Positions 30,062-36,063 of a stretch of DNA of 36,063 bases are shown piece by piece. The position numbers and the translations under genes are program-made. The stretch is from a virus: IMG/VR virus record IMGVR_UViG_3300003873_000032, positions 1-36,063 of that record; one strand, written 5' to 3'. Position 1 is the first letter of the stretch; the number at the start of each line of letters is the position of its first letter. The notes beneath the pieces are model-generated. The model did not search any database and was not told the origin of the DNA. It saw only the letters and a program-made list of their open reading frames with translations.

Positions 30062-31037
30062 GGTTTTCCTTTAAGATGTTGTGGACGTCAAGTATTGACG
30101 AAGTTGTTTTTAGTGCTATTGTAATATCTACAGGTGTTAGCTGTTTAGCTAATTTCTTAGCTAGTAATGTGTAAGCTGGTGTTGATGTTAATCTAGCAGC
30201 ATTAGTTAACTCTGAGATTGCTGCTAACATACGCTCAGCTAGGCGAGTATCAACATTGGTGTAGATAGCATGAGTACATATTGGTGTGTCAGTTGAGTAT
30301 GCCATCAAAGAAGCCATGCTATTTATTGTTACTAAAGTTGATAGCTTTATACATATTGCTTCATCCTCATCAGGTATATATAAATCACCATCAGTTGTGT
30401 ACAAATATGTTGGTAATAAATTTTGCAACATTGCCTTAGTGTGAACATCCGTGTTGTTTAGTACTATAGCATAAAACTTATTACGTATTTTAACTATGTC
30501 TGCACTTTGGTCGTTACTATTGTCAAAAGCTTCATTGATTTTAATAATATAGTTTTTAGCCTCGGTACGTAAGAAGCGTTTAGTGATACTATTTTTAAAT
30601 ATTGATAATGAAAACATATCCATATTGAAAGTCAACTCAGTACCCTTAGTAGACCTACGAGAGGGATTAGCCTTACGCCATTGGTTACGATTGTAAGTAG
30701 ATGCAAACTTAAGCTGATCAGCTGTTACACCCGCTACCTGTAATGTATTGTAATAGCTTCTAAATGGTGTTGCAGCTTGCTCAATAGCCTGTTTAATAGG
30801 GCCTTTAATACCGTATGTACTAATCTGATAGCCACCTTTAAAACATTGTATTTGAAGAGCAGTGCACTGATTAGGTGTAAGATTCTGAACTACATTTGAA
30901 GGTATTGTTGATAGGTACACCTTTAATTCATAGTTATCTAAATTAAGCCTGTTGATCTCATCAATTATGGCTACGTAGGTTGTGTAATCTTCTTTTTCAA
31001 TCTCTGTGAAGAGGTCTGCTAAACTATCTATAGCCAT
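30027..31037 (-). CDS. unknown 336-aa protein upstream of the MoxR gene
   Basis: MAIDSLADLFTEIEKEDYTT... is a mostly helical soluble protein. Basic stretch RNQWRKANPSRRSTKG (about 116-131) could contact nucleic acid; TDGDLYIPDEDEAICIK forms an acidic strand region; the C-terminus is Asn-rich (HEQYNNNNSED). No family is recognised. The SD is AAAGGACTAAC. It overlaps the MoxR start by 35 nt, so it may be an accessory component of the MoxR/VWA system, by location only. Confidence 0.6.
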   Translation of the reverse strand: MAIDSLADLFTEIEKEDYTTYVAIIDEINRLNLDNYELKVYLSTIPSNVVQNLTPNQCTALQIQCFKGGYQISTYGIKGPIKQAIEQAATPFRSYYNTLQVAGVTADQLKFASTYNRNQWRKANPSRRSTKGTELTFNMDMFSLSIFKNSITKRFLRTEAKNYIIKINEAFDNSNDQSADIVKIRNKFYAIVLNNTDVHTKAMLQNLLPTYLYTTDGDLYIPDEDEAICIKLSTLVTINSMASLMAYSTDTPICTHAIYTNVDTRLAERMLAAISELTNAARLTSTPAYTLLAKKLAKQLTPVDITIALKTTSSILDVHNILKENHEQYNNNNSED

Positions 31038-31047
31038 AGTTAGTCCT

Positions 31048-31365
31048 TTAGATTATGTACGTTTTACCACGGAACTCAATCTCAGTGGCAGTAGCTGGTA
31101 CAACAACACCTAGAGTGTTTGTTGGCCCTTTAAGTGTTGGTGTGTTAAAAGCTTTTACTGCTGCAGCTGCTGCTTGATGAGCTGCTAAGCCAGCAGGTTG
31201 TGGCTTGTTTAGGCCAGCGATGCGTTTCCAAGTACTAAGAGTTGATGGAGCAACATTAAAGTCTGCTGCTACTTCACGTAGTGATTGTTTAGTTCTCTTT
31301 GAAGCCTTTACAGCTGCTTTTCTTAATTGTGCAGGGTATGCACTTCCATTTCTAATTATTGCCAT
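31048..31365 (-). CDS. helix-turn-helix protein (transposase-OrfA-like HTH)
   Basis: 105 aa. Residues 8-50 (AYPAQLRKAAVKASKRTKQS, LREVAADFNVAPSTLSTWKR) match the HTH of IS3-type OrfA and phage regulators. The rest is Ala/Pro-rich and ends FRGKTYII. No transposase catalytic gene is adjacent, so it is more likely a regulator or DNA-binding accessory than an IS remnant. The SD is AAAGGATTAAT. Confidence 0.65.
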   Translation of the reverse strand: MAIIRNGSAYPAQLRKAAVKASKRTKQSLREVAADFNVAPSTLSTWKRIAGLNKPQPAGLAAHQAAAAAVKAFNTPTLKGPTNTLGVVVPATATEIEFRGKTYII

Positions 31366-31367
31366 TA

Positions 31368-31739
31368 TTAATCCTTTGTTCTGTTAAAGTAGCAGTCTAC
31401 ACTCTCTGAGTAGTAGCCGTTTGAGGTTCCAAGCCATCTCCAATCGAGATAGCCTGCACTAGTTTTTAATGTATAGAAGGTCCAAGTACCGGACTCATCA
31501 ACTTCATCAGATGTAGCAATACGACTTTTTTCAAGAAAGTCATAGACTACTGCACCTACGTGTTTAGATGGGTCACCGTCTACTTGGGACACCCCTACCA
31601 ATTCACAGCAGTCGTTTTCATGGGCTTGTACCAGATTTGATCCATCTTTGAATGTTATGTTTACTCTTTCTGAGTCTTCTACTAGCCCTTCTATTGAAGC
31701 TATTTCACGTAAATAGAATTGGTTAGTTGGTGGTAACAT
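31368..31739 (-). CDS. DUF7448-like phage protein (putative, 123 aa)
   Basis: The segments AHENDCCELVGV, SGTWTFYTLKTSAGYLDWRWLG and TSNGYYSESVDCYF follow a pattern recurrent in phage proteins of unknown function (a His/Cys/Glu block, then WTFY, W-x-G-x-SNGYYS-x-x-V). It is beta-rich with two central cysteines. The name DUF7448 is from memory and should be treated as tentative. It overlaps no neighbour and has an AGGG SD. Confidence 0.5.
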   Translation of the reverse strand: MLPPTNQFYLREIASIEGLVEDSERVNITFKDGSNLVQAHENDCCELVGVSQVDGDPSKHVGAVVYDFLEKSRIATSDEVDESGTWTFYTLKTSAGYLDWRWLGTSNGYYSESVDCYFNRTKD

Positions 31740-31742
31740 TAT

Positions 31743-32096
31743 TTACCCTGCTAACTTCTCAATCTTTACCCTGGTAAACCATAAGGCTACTATATGTAAA
31801 GCATATAGACCAGCTATTATGATGTTACCAAAGTACAGTAATACACCGGTTACGACAAGGTCGTAGGAAGCATCAAGCCACTTAGGTATCTTAGATGTAG
31901 GTTTACCCTTAAACAACTTAGGGTCAATAGGAGCAGCACTATATAGTGTAGCTACAAGTCCAAAGGCTAAAAGTGATGTAAGTACATATATAACTAAAGC
32001 AGTTATATATAGTGCTGGTATTGCATATACATTACCTACTATTAGTAGTAATAGGATAAGGATATTTGAGATACTCCATGATATTAGTTTTTTCAT
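31743..32096 (-). CDS. small membrane protein (117 aa, 3-4 spans)
   Basis: Hydrophobic segments are at about residues 7-25, 29-52, 78-95 and 96-110, separated by a polar loop (PIDPKLFKGKPTSKIPKW). No family is recognised. The SD is AAAGGAAAC. It sits directly after another small membrane protein (32.1-32.26 kb), so the two may act together in the envelope. Confidence 0.65.
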   Translation of the reverse strand: MKKLISWSISNILILLLLIVGNVYAIPALYITALVIYVLTSLLAFGLVATLYSAAPIDPKLFKGKPTSKIPKWLDASYDLVVTGVLLYFGNIIIAGLYALHIVALWFTRVKIEKLAG

Positions 32097-32264
32097 TTAG
32101 TTTCCTTTAGTTTTAGTACAGTGAGCGTACTCTGTTAACTTACCTAGCCAATAGCAAGGAAAGTAGTTTACTACTACAGCATGGAGTATCCATAGTGGTA
32201 GTAGTATAGGACTTAGCAGTATTACACCTGCTACTAGTAGCCATTCATATGAGGTATGAGACGT
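32097..32264 (-). CDS. small membrane protein (55 aa) with ACG in the start position
   Basis: The gap between the metallophosphoesterase and the 117-aa membrane gene holds a stop-free frame (T/M)SHTSYEWLLVAGVILLSP... with one or two spans (about 8-35) and a polar tail. It ends at TAA one base before the next SD-driven ATG. The frame has no ATG. ACG at 32264 lies five bases after GGAG and overlaps the preceding stop as TAACG, matching the TAATG junctions elsewhere. It may use ACG, carry a mutated start, or contain a sequence error. Confidence 0.45.
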   Translation of the reverse strand, partial: TSHTSYEWLLVAGVILLSPILLPLWILHAVVVNYFPCYWLGKLTEYAHCTKTKGN

Positions 32265-32926
32265 TAGATCTCCAATATAATAGGTTTATTAACCAGTTGA
32301 TACTTCTCATTGAGTACACTAACATTGATATTATAATAGCTACCTGTAGAGTACTGAAACTCTGACATACCAGCACCTTCATGGATGTGACCCACTATGT
32401 GAGCTTTTAGGGTACCTTTAAGGGCTTTTTTACGCTCAGTAAGGGTTTTACTACCTACATGAGGATCTTGCCCGTAGCTACGCTTAACGAGGTCGTGAGA
32501 GCCATATGCTGGACCGTGGGTTATTAAGACGTTGGTGTTGTCTGGTATCTTAGACCAAATGGCTGCTAGATCCCACTCATCTTCCATGAAGGCCCAGTTG
32601 AAGAACTCATTAGAGTAAGGGCTGCCCCAGAAGTTGATACCATCTATAGTTACACCAGAGTTTTCTAAATAGATAACATCTGGGTAAGATAGGAGTATTT
32701 CTCTAAATTGCTCAGGGTTAGCCTCTACTTGTAGCTCGTGGTTACCAGCTATAAATATCTTATGGTTGAATGGTTGGGCTGATAGCCATTTGAGGAAGTC
32801 ATGGGTTTCTTTGAAGTCAATGTCACTTCCTCCAGTCCAGTCACCAGCAAATAGTAATACATCACCAGGTTCTAGGGTTAGTTGGTCGTGACGGCCGTGG
32901 GTATCAGAGATACATGTAAGTTGCAT
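32264..32926 (-). CDS. calcineurin-like metallophosphoesterase
   Basis: 220 aa with the five metallophosphatase motifs in order: SDTHG (near 7-11), GDWTG, GNHE, THGP and GHIHEG, giving a full two-metal site. It resembles the small MPP family with D-T-H-G that hydrolyses phosphomonoesters or diesters; the substrate is unknown. The SD is AAAGGAATAATA. It is one of three such enzymes within 4 kb. Confidence 0.85.
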   Translation of the reverse strand: MQLTCISDTHGRHDQLTLEPGDVLLFAGDWTGGSDIDFKETHDFLKWLSAQPFNHKIFIAGNHELQVEANPEQFREILLSYPDVIYLENSGVTIDGINFWGSPYSNEFFNWAFMEDEWDLAAIWSKIPDNTNVLITHGPAYGSHDLVKRSYGQDPHVGSKTLTERKKALKGTLKAHIVGHIHEGAGMSEFQYSTGSYYNINVSVLNEKYQLVNKPIILEI

Positions 32927-32928
32927 TA

Positions 32929-33144
32929 TTATTCCTTTGAGGTTAATGTACAGAAGTAATCAGCTGTTACATTAGGTGTTGAGTAAGTATCAATGAATGT
33001 ATTACCTAGGTTTTGGCAACGTATCATCGCAGCTTCTTTATGGCTATTGTAGAACCGTTCAGACTTTGTTGATAGCAATGTATAATTGATAGATGATTGT
33101 GCAATTGGTGTGGTTAACACCAATGTTAGTAGTAATGTGTACAT
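32929..33144 (-). CDS. small secreted peptide with signal sequence (71 aa)
   Basis: The start is ATG 33144 (MYTLLLTLVLTTPIAQS), behind AAAGGATTAGTT; the longer frame to 33231 lies inside the phosphatase gene and would bury the signal. The first 17 residues form a short Sec-type signal peptide with a probable cut after AQS. The mature part (about 54 aa) has two cysteines (IRCQNLG and YFCTLTS) that could form a disulphide in the periplasm. No family is recognised. It could act on the envelope or on superinfection, as inference. Confidence 0.6.
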   Translation of the reverse strand: MYTLLLTLVLTTPIAQSSINYTLLSTKSERFYNSHKEAAMIRCQNLGNTFIDTYSTPNVTADYFCTLTSKE

Positions 33145-33146
33145 AA

Positions 33147-33881
33147 CTAATCCTTTAGTTTTACTTGTCTTTCTTCTAGTGAAGGGAAGTAGATACCAGT
33201 TAGGTAGCCACGTCCTCTTAAGTTGTAGCAACAGCCAGTGTCAATGTTGACACAGCCATCTGAGTAATGAGGCTCTGGTACTATGTCAGGACCTTGCATG
33301 CGTGCATACTTTTTAGGTGAGACATTGTTTACAGGTGTGTGGCCATAGATGTTGTAGTATGGCGACCTATTCTTTATCCGTGTTGGTTGATCTCTATCCC
33401 ATAGGAAGTCAAAGACTCTACGCTTTGCTGACGATAGGTCTTTGTATGAGCACCACGTGTGGGATACCAGTAGCTCTAAGTTGTCAGAGTCTTTGATACC
33501 AGTTTCTATATATAGTGGTAGCTTAGCTAGCCACTCTATGTCAGTAATGAGGTTATCAATGGATGAGTACTGATTAAATACATCATTACCACCATTGTAA
33601 AACCAGTCAGACTCATTAAGAATATCCTTTATTGATTTATCAGGGTAGTCACGATATATATATAAATCTTCTAGACATTCCTCAGCCATTAGCTCATGGT
33701 TACCTTTAACACACTCTATGTTATTTGAGCGCATAAAATCTACTACTCCTTCGGAGTCTTTACCACGGTCTATAAGGTCACCTACACAGATTATTCGTGT
33801 AGTTGAGCGGTCGATGTCTTTGATGAGCTCTTTTAGCTCTGATAGGCATCCGTGGATGTCACCTATTACAAATGCTTTCAT
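33147..33881 (-). CDS. PPP-type Ser/Thr protein phosphatase (lambda phosphatase-like)
   Basis: The start is ATG 33881 (MKAFVIGDIHGC), behind AAAGGAAACTA; a 23-residue extension to 33950 has no SD and runs into the structured RNA block. The 244-aa product has GDIHG, VGDLIDRGKDS, GNHELM, a VSHTW histidine and YGHTPV, the PPP metal and phosphate residues also found in lambda PP. It removes phosphate from Ser/Thr (and sometimes Tyr/His) or from small molecules such as diadenosine tetraphosphate. Co-located with two other metallophosphoesterases. Confidence 0.85.
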   Translation of the reverse strand: MKAFVIGDIHGCLSELKELIKDIDRSTTRIICVGDLIDRGKDSEGVVDFMRSNNIECVKGNHELMAEECLEDLYIYRDYPDKSIKDILNESDWFYNGGNDVFNQYSSIDNLITDIEWLAKLPLYIETGIKDSDNLELLVSHTWCSYKDLSSAKRRVFDFLWDRDQPTRIKNRSPYYNIYGHTPVNNVSPKKYARMQGPDIVPEPHYSDGCVNIDTGCCYNLRGRGYLTGIYFPSLEERQVKLKD

Positions 33882-34183
33882 TAGTTTCCTTTTATAACTT
33901 ATAGCTAGTAACCCAGAGTTACTACTTATAAATTGTATATGATGTACCACCCAGGGTAGACCTGGATCTCTCGTTTAATCGACGAGGGCTCTAGTTGAGC
34001 TAGTGGTACGGTTGTAGTTAGTCAATGACAACTCAGAGGTCTCACCAGAATGCATACTGTGAGACATGGTACACGTTTCCACCAGAGAATTGTTAACCGT
34101 AATGATGCATTGTCGTCGCCGGCTCTCTGGATAGCTATAGCTTGTGTAACTACTTGTGCAGTTAACGTCAGGCTGACGGGGTG

Positions 34184-34237
34184 TGTACACTGAAGGAATC
34201 GAACCTACGTGAACTAACCTACCAGCTAGAGTGTACA
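34184..34237 (-). ncRNA. 54-nt tRNA-like fold without an anticodon arm
   Basis: A 7-bp perfect acceptor-like stem (34231-34237 with 34184-34190) encloses a D-like arm with GG in its loop (about 34214-34229, 4 bp with G-U) and a T-arm (34192-34208) whose loop TTCGATT is canonical (stem 4 of 5 pairs). Between them are five bases where an anticodon arm should be. It is therefore not a normal tRNA; it resembles the tRNA-like domain of larger RNAs or a degenerate tRNA. It lies inside block R2. Confidence 0.5.
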
Positions 34238-34557
34238 TATGAGACTCCCAAGTTGGTAACTTGGGCTACATACGTAGTTGTTCAACAACTATCTCGATGT
34301 ATCGGATTTAAAGTGTAGTTTATATTCTATATAACTACCAAGGTATCCAACATTTCACGTAGTTGTTGGCTTAACGAGCATTGCTGTCATAATGCTAGAG
34401 AACTTAACCGTGAAGGTTAAGATTTTAGAGGTGGTAAGACTCCAAATAGCATACCATCACTATTGCTAGCTTCCTATCACCTTTTCTAGAATTTGTAAGG
34501 TGCAAGTCTTGTGGGCTGTGATGTACCTTCGAAGTATGCTCTTTGGAATTTTACAGA

Positions 34558-34632
34558 CCGGCACCAAGGAATCTAACCTTGCCATATAGCTTTTACACGT
34601 GCTATTACTATAGTGGTTACACTACATGCCGG
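34558..34632 (-). ncRNA. tRNA-like cloverleaf with 10-nt anticodon-position loop
   Basis: The acceptor-like stem is CCGGCAT/GTGCCGG (34626-34632 with 34558-34564, last pair T-G). The D-position hairpin is at 34612-34623 (4 bp, 4-nt loop). The anticodon-position hairpin is at 34586-34605 (5 bp perfect, 10-nt loop). The T-arm at 34565-34581 has a perfect 5-bp stem and loop TTAGATT, which keeps the U-x-R-A T-loop pattern. The long loop and six-base linker are wrong for a decoding tRNA. It may be a domain of R2 or a decayed tRNA. Confidence 0.45.
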
Positions 34633-34997
34633 ATATAAATGGGGGCACTTGTTGGTAACCCAGTAGTACAAAACTGGAGGAACTTTTAGAGTCTATAACC
34701 AAATGACTACCCCGTTTGTATCAACGCTAGTGAGGTTATCTATCGTGTACATTATTAACGTCCAGTATGCACAATTGGACTTATAGTGACCAATAACTTA
34801 GGTCGTAGCTTCATGTAGATTTTATAGTCTCTTATGACTTGTAGAGCTTAGTGCGATAACTATGTCACCATAGTTAAAGGGTTCTCGTTGTTGTCCCACT
34901 CTACATGAGTAATTTACCTTACAGGGTCCATTCACGATGCTTGCAGCATCTAATGGCTCTTAGTCTCGTCTAGCTGCAAGCAGTCCTAAGCCGTTGT

Positions 34998-35453
34998 TTA
35001 TTGTTGATAGATGTAATAGGTTGTACCATTAATCTCTTCAATGTATTCCATACCATCATATCTATTTAGTATTTCACCAGTGTCACCAGTACAGAAGTCA
35101 TCAATCCATGCATTTTCATCTATGTAGGGATGAATAAACTCTGGAACTTCAGGTAGTACTATATCATTGAAGTAGTATTCAGCCTCTTCAATTACACATC
35201 TATCCGTTTCATCAGCAGTTAGTACCAGCCATTCATCATCATCTATTAAGGTCTCAGCTTCCTCATACTTGAAGCCCTGACTGGTTGCAAGGGCTATTAT
35301 CTTCTCGCATTCTTGGTCGCCAAATAGGTTAGTTTTAACATAAGATTTTATGAATGCTTCTAAGTCATCACCGTTGCCTTCAATTTGCCATAGGAAGAAT
35401 TGGGGCTCTAACTCAAAGTGATCAAATATTGATTGCATTGTGTCAGTTGACAT
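34998..35453 (-). CDS. acidic protein of unknown function (151 aa)
   Basis: MSTDTMQSIFDHFELEPQFF... is strongly acidic throughout (YEEAETLIDDDEWLVLT, VIEEAEYYFND). The C-terminus, ENAWIDDFCTGDTGEILNRYDG then TYYIYQQ, follows a pattern seen at the end of several phage proteins of unknown role. The high negative charge would suit an inhibitor or DNA mimic, but nothing direct shows this. It overlaps the upstream gene by 11 nt. Confidence 0.6.
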   Translation of the reverse strand: MSTDTMQSIFDHFELEPQFFLWQIEGNGDDLEAFIKSYVKTNLFGDQECEKIIALATSQGFKYEEAETLIDDDEWLVLTADETDRCVIEEAEYYFNDIVLPEVPEFIHPYIDENAWIDDFCTGDTGEILNRYDGMEYIEEINGTTYYIYQQ

Positions 35454-35820
35454 TATGAGACTTTACTATTTGTAGCTGTTGCATACGTTTTTCTATAGCT
35501 TTCAATTCAAGCTCTAGTAAGGCATGCAGTGCTGTTGTACCTACATCTAGCATATATAGTAAAAGTACTTTTAAAACATGTTTATTACATCTATACTTAC
35601 CACTTATAACATCATTAAATACCGGTATACTTAGTGCTGTATTATTTTTTAGTGTTGTACAAAAGTTGACATAGTTTTGTTCTCCTATATCTTTTACTTT
35701 ATCAATAATACTTTCTATTGAAGAAGTATTATTAAAGTATTTATTCATATGCACATAAAAATCAGCAGACAATGCACCATACCTTTGAACAGTGGAGAAG
35801 CTTATTGTAGTTGTTGACAT
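35443..35820 (-). CDS. protein of unknown function (125 aa)
   Basis: MSTTTISFSTVQRYGALSAD... is a mixed-charge protein, mostly helical from residue 30. KHVLKVLLLYMLDVGTTALHALLELELKAIEKRMQQ (three short pieces of one region) looks like a long amphipathic helix that may dimerise. No family is recognised. The SD is AAAGGTATAACC, just after the metallophosphoesterase stop. Confidence 0.6.
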   Translation of the reverse strand: MSTTTISFSTVQRYGALSADFYVHMNKYFNNTSSIESIIDKVKDIGEQNYVNFCTTLKNNTALSIPVFNDVISGKYRCNKHVLKVLLLYMLDVGTTALHALLELELKAIEKRMQQLQIVKSHNVN

Positions 35821-35822
35821 GG

Positions 35823-36063
35823 TTATACCTTTGTGAATACCTCTTTTGCTTCAAAGGAGGCCTTTATGTCTTGAAAGTCTACAGGAAAGTAGTTAGTGTT
35901 TTCAAGGGAGACGTTGGCATAACGCCAATCGTCAAGAGTTGCATCGTGTATATGCCCATGAACGTTGGGTTTATCACGTAGTTCTAATGGATGAATTGGA
36001 GCATGTGATAGCCAAGTATGTTTACGTTGATGTAGTCCATATACCTTTTCGAATACATCCCAT
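35823..36063 (-). CDS. metallophosphoesterase, C-terminal part (runs off the right edge)
   Basis: The frame is open at base 36063 and ends at TAA 35823, giving 79 residues. TWLSHAPIHPLELRD and NVHGHIHDATLDDWR are the last two metal-binding motifs (S/T-H-x-P and G-H-x-H) of a calcineurin-like phosphoesterase, followed by YANVSLENTNYFPVDF, the usual closing strand. The remainder of the gene lies outside the window. It is the third enzyme of this superfamily in the last 4 kb. Confidence 0.75.
   Translation of the reverse strand, partial: WDVFEKVYGLHQRKHTWLSHAPIHPLELRDKPNVHGHIHDATLDDWRYANVSLENTNYFPVDFQDIKASFEAKEVFTKV

Larger units (their letters stand above)
33960..34980 (-). ncRNA. about 1 kb gene-free, hairpin-dense block (candidate large structured RNA R2, GOLLD/ROOL-like in character)
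   Basis: No supported gene lies between 33882 and 34997. On the minus strand many perfect stems follow each other: 34973-34980/34940-34947 (8 bp), 34900-34907/34812-34819 (8 bp), 34857-34876 (8 bp, GUGA loop), 34565-34581 (T-loop), 34403-34421 (7 bp), 34377-34396, 34347-34369, 34315-34338, 34275-34291, 34247-34265 (8 bp), 34039-34065, 34082-34130. G-U pairs that form only on the minus strand favour that as the transcript. Size, phage setting and tRNA-like parts recall GOLLD and ROOL RNAs, but class identity is not shown. Confidence 0.6.

Noticed and set aside
31048-31365. IS3 OrfA remnant
   Set aside because: Only the HTH resembles OrfA. There is no OrfB, no terminal repeats, and the gene has its own SD within the phage operon, so a phage HTH protein is more likely.
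33882-33950. N-terminal extension of the PPP phosphatase
   Set aside because: The true start ATG 33881 has AAAGGAAACTA and begins directly with MKAFVIGDIHG, the normal start of the family.
33975-34238. 87-codon open frame (MYTLAGRLVHVGS...) in the structured block
   Set aside because: It starts inside the acceptor-like stem of the 54-nt tRNA-like fold, has no SD, is Ser/Thr-rich with low complexity and crosses several perfect hairpins. It is best explained as chance within a noncoding RNA.
34184-34713. Canonical tRNA genes
   Set aside because: No fold has a normal 7-nt anticodon loop with correct linkers. The best candidates lack the anticodon arm or have a 10-nt loop, so they are reported only as tRNA-like.
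1-36063. CRISPR arrays, insertion sequences, attachment sites, T7-like promoters
   Set aside because: No regularly spaced repeats, transposase genes with inverted ends, integrase, or recurring promoter-like consensus in intergenic gaps were found by reading; a computed motif search could still find short promoters.

Overview
The window is a stretch of a tailed-phage genome (Caudoviricetes), AT-rich, with every supported gene on the minus strand, so transcription runs from high to low coordinates. Genes are packed end to end with 1-14 nt overlaps (often TAATG or ATGA junctions) and most starts have an AAGGA-type Shine-Dalgarno (SD) sequence, which points to a Gram-negative host. The host cannot be named from the sequence. 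No virion, lysis, integrase or RNA polymerase gene is present: this is the replication, nucleotide-metabolism and accessory region of a larger virulent-type genome.

In transcription order. (1) 36.06-31.0 kb: the end of one metallophosphoesterase, two small unknown genes, a gene-free 1.1 kb block rich in hairpins and tRNA-like folds (about 33.96-34.98 kb), a PPP-type phosphatase, a secreted peptide, a second metallophosphoesterase, small membrane proteins and a helix-turn-helix protein. (2) 31.0-21.4 kb: an unknown 336-aa gene, a MoxR-type AAA+ ATPase split by a group I intron carrying an HNH gene, and a run of small paralogous proteins that all begin M-D/N-x-F. The run brackets a metallopeptidase/VWA protein and a family A DNA polymerase lacking its exonuclease. 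(3) 21.4-17.9 kb: a separate DEDD 3'-5' exonuclease, a DUF3987-like helicase and an AEP-type primase. (4) 17.9-10.2 kb: small unknown genes, a GP88-family protein, an HNH-AP2 endonuclease fused to a RusA-like resolvase, a PD-(D/E)XK nuclease, a Sak4-like ATPase, a putative ssDNA-binding protein, an HNH endonuclease, an Rnl2-like RNA ligase and a DUF2158-like peptide. (5) 10.2-9.75 kb: a second gene-free structured block. (6) 9.75-1 kb: a histone-H1-like peptide, class Ia ribonucleotide reductase (NrdA, NrdB), an ATP-dependent DNA ligase, ClpP, PIN-PhoH, a MazG-like pyrophosphohydrolase and the start of a UvrD-like helicase.

The genes form a largely self-sufficient DNA replication and recombination kit (primase, helicase, polymerase plus exonuclease, ssDNA-binding protein, ligase, Sak4/exonuclease, resolvase) backed by dNTP supply and clean-up. 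Two parts are not explained by known modules: the two large structured RNA candidates, and the M-D-x-F paralog array interleaved with the MoxR/VWA pair. Three HNH endonucleases mark homing activity. Several real genes are shorter than 60 codons, and a few appear to have lost a normal start codon or reading frame.
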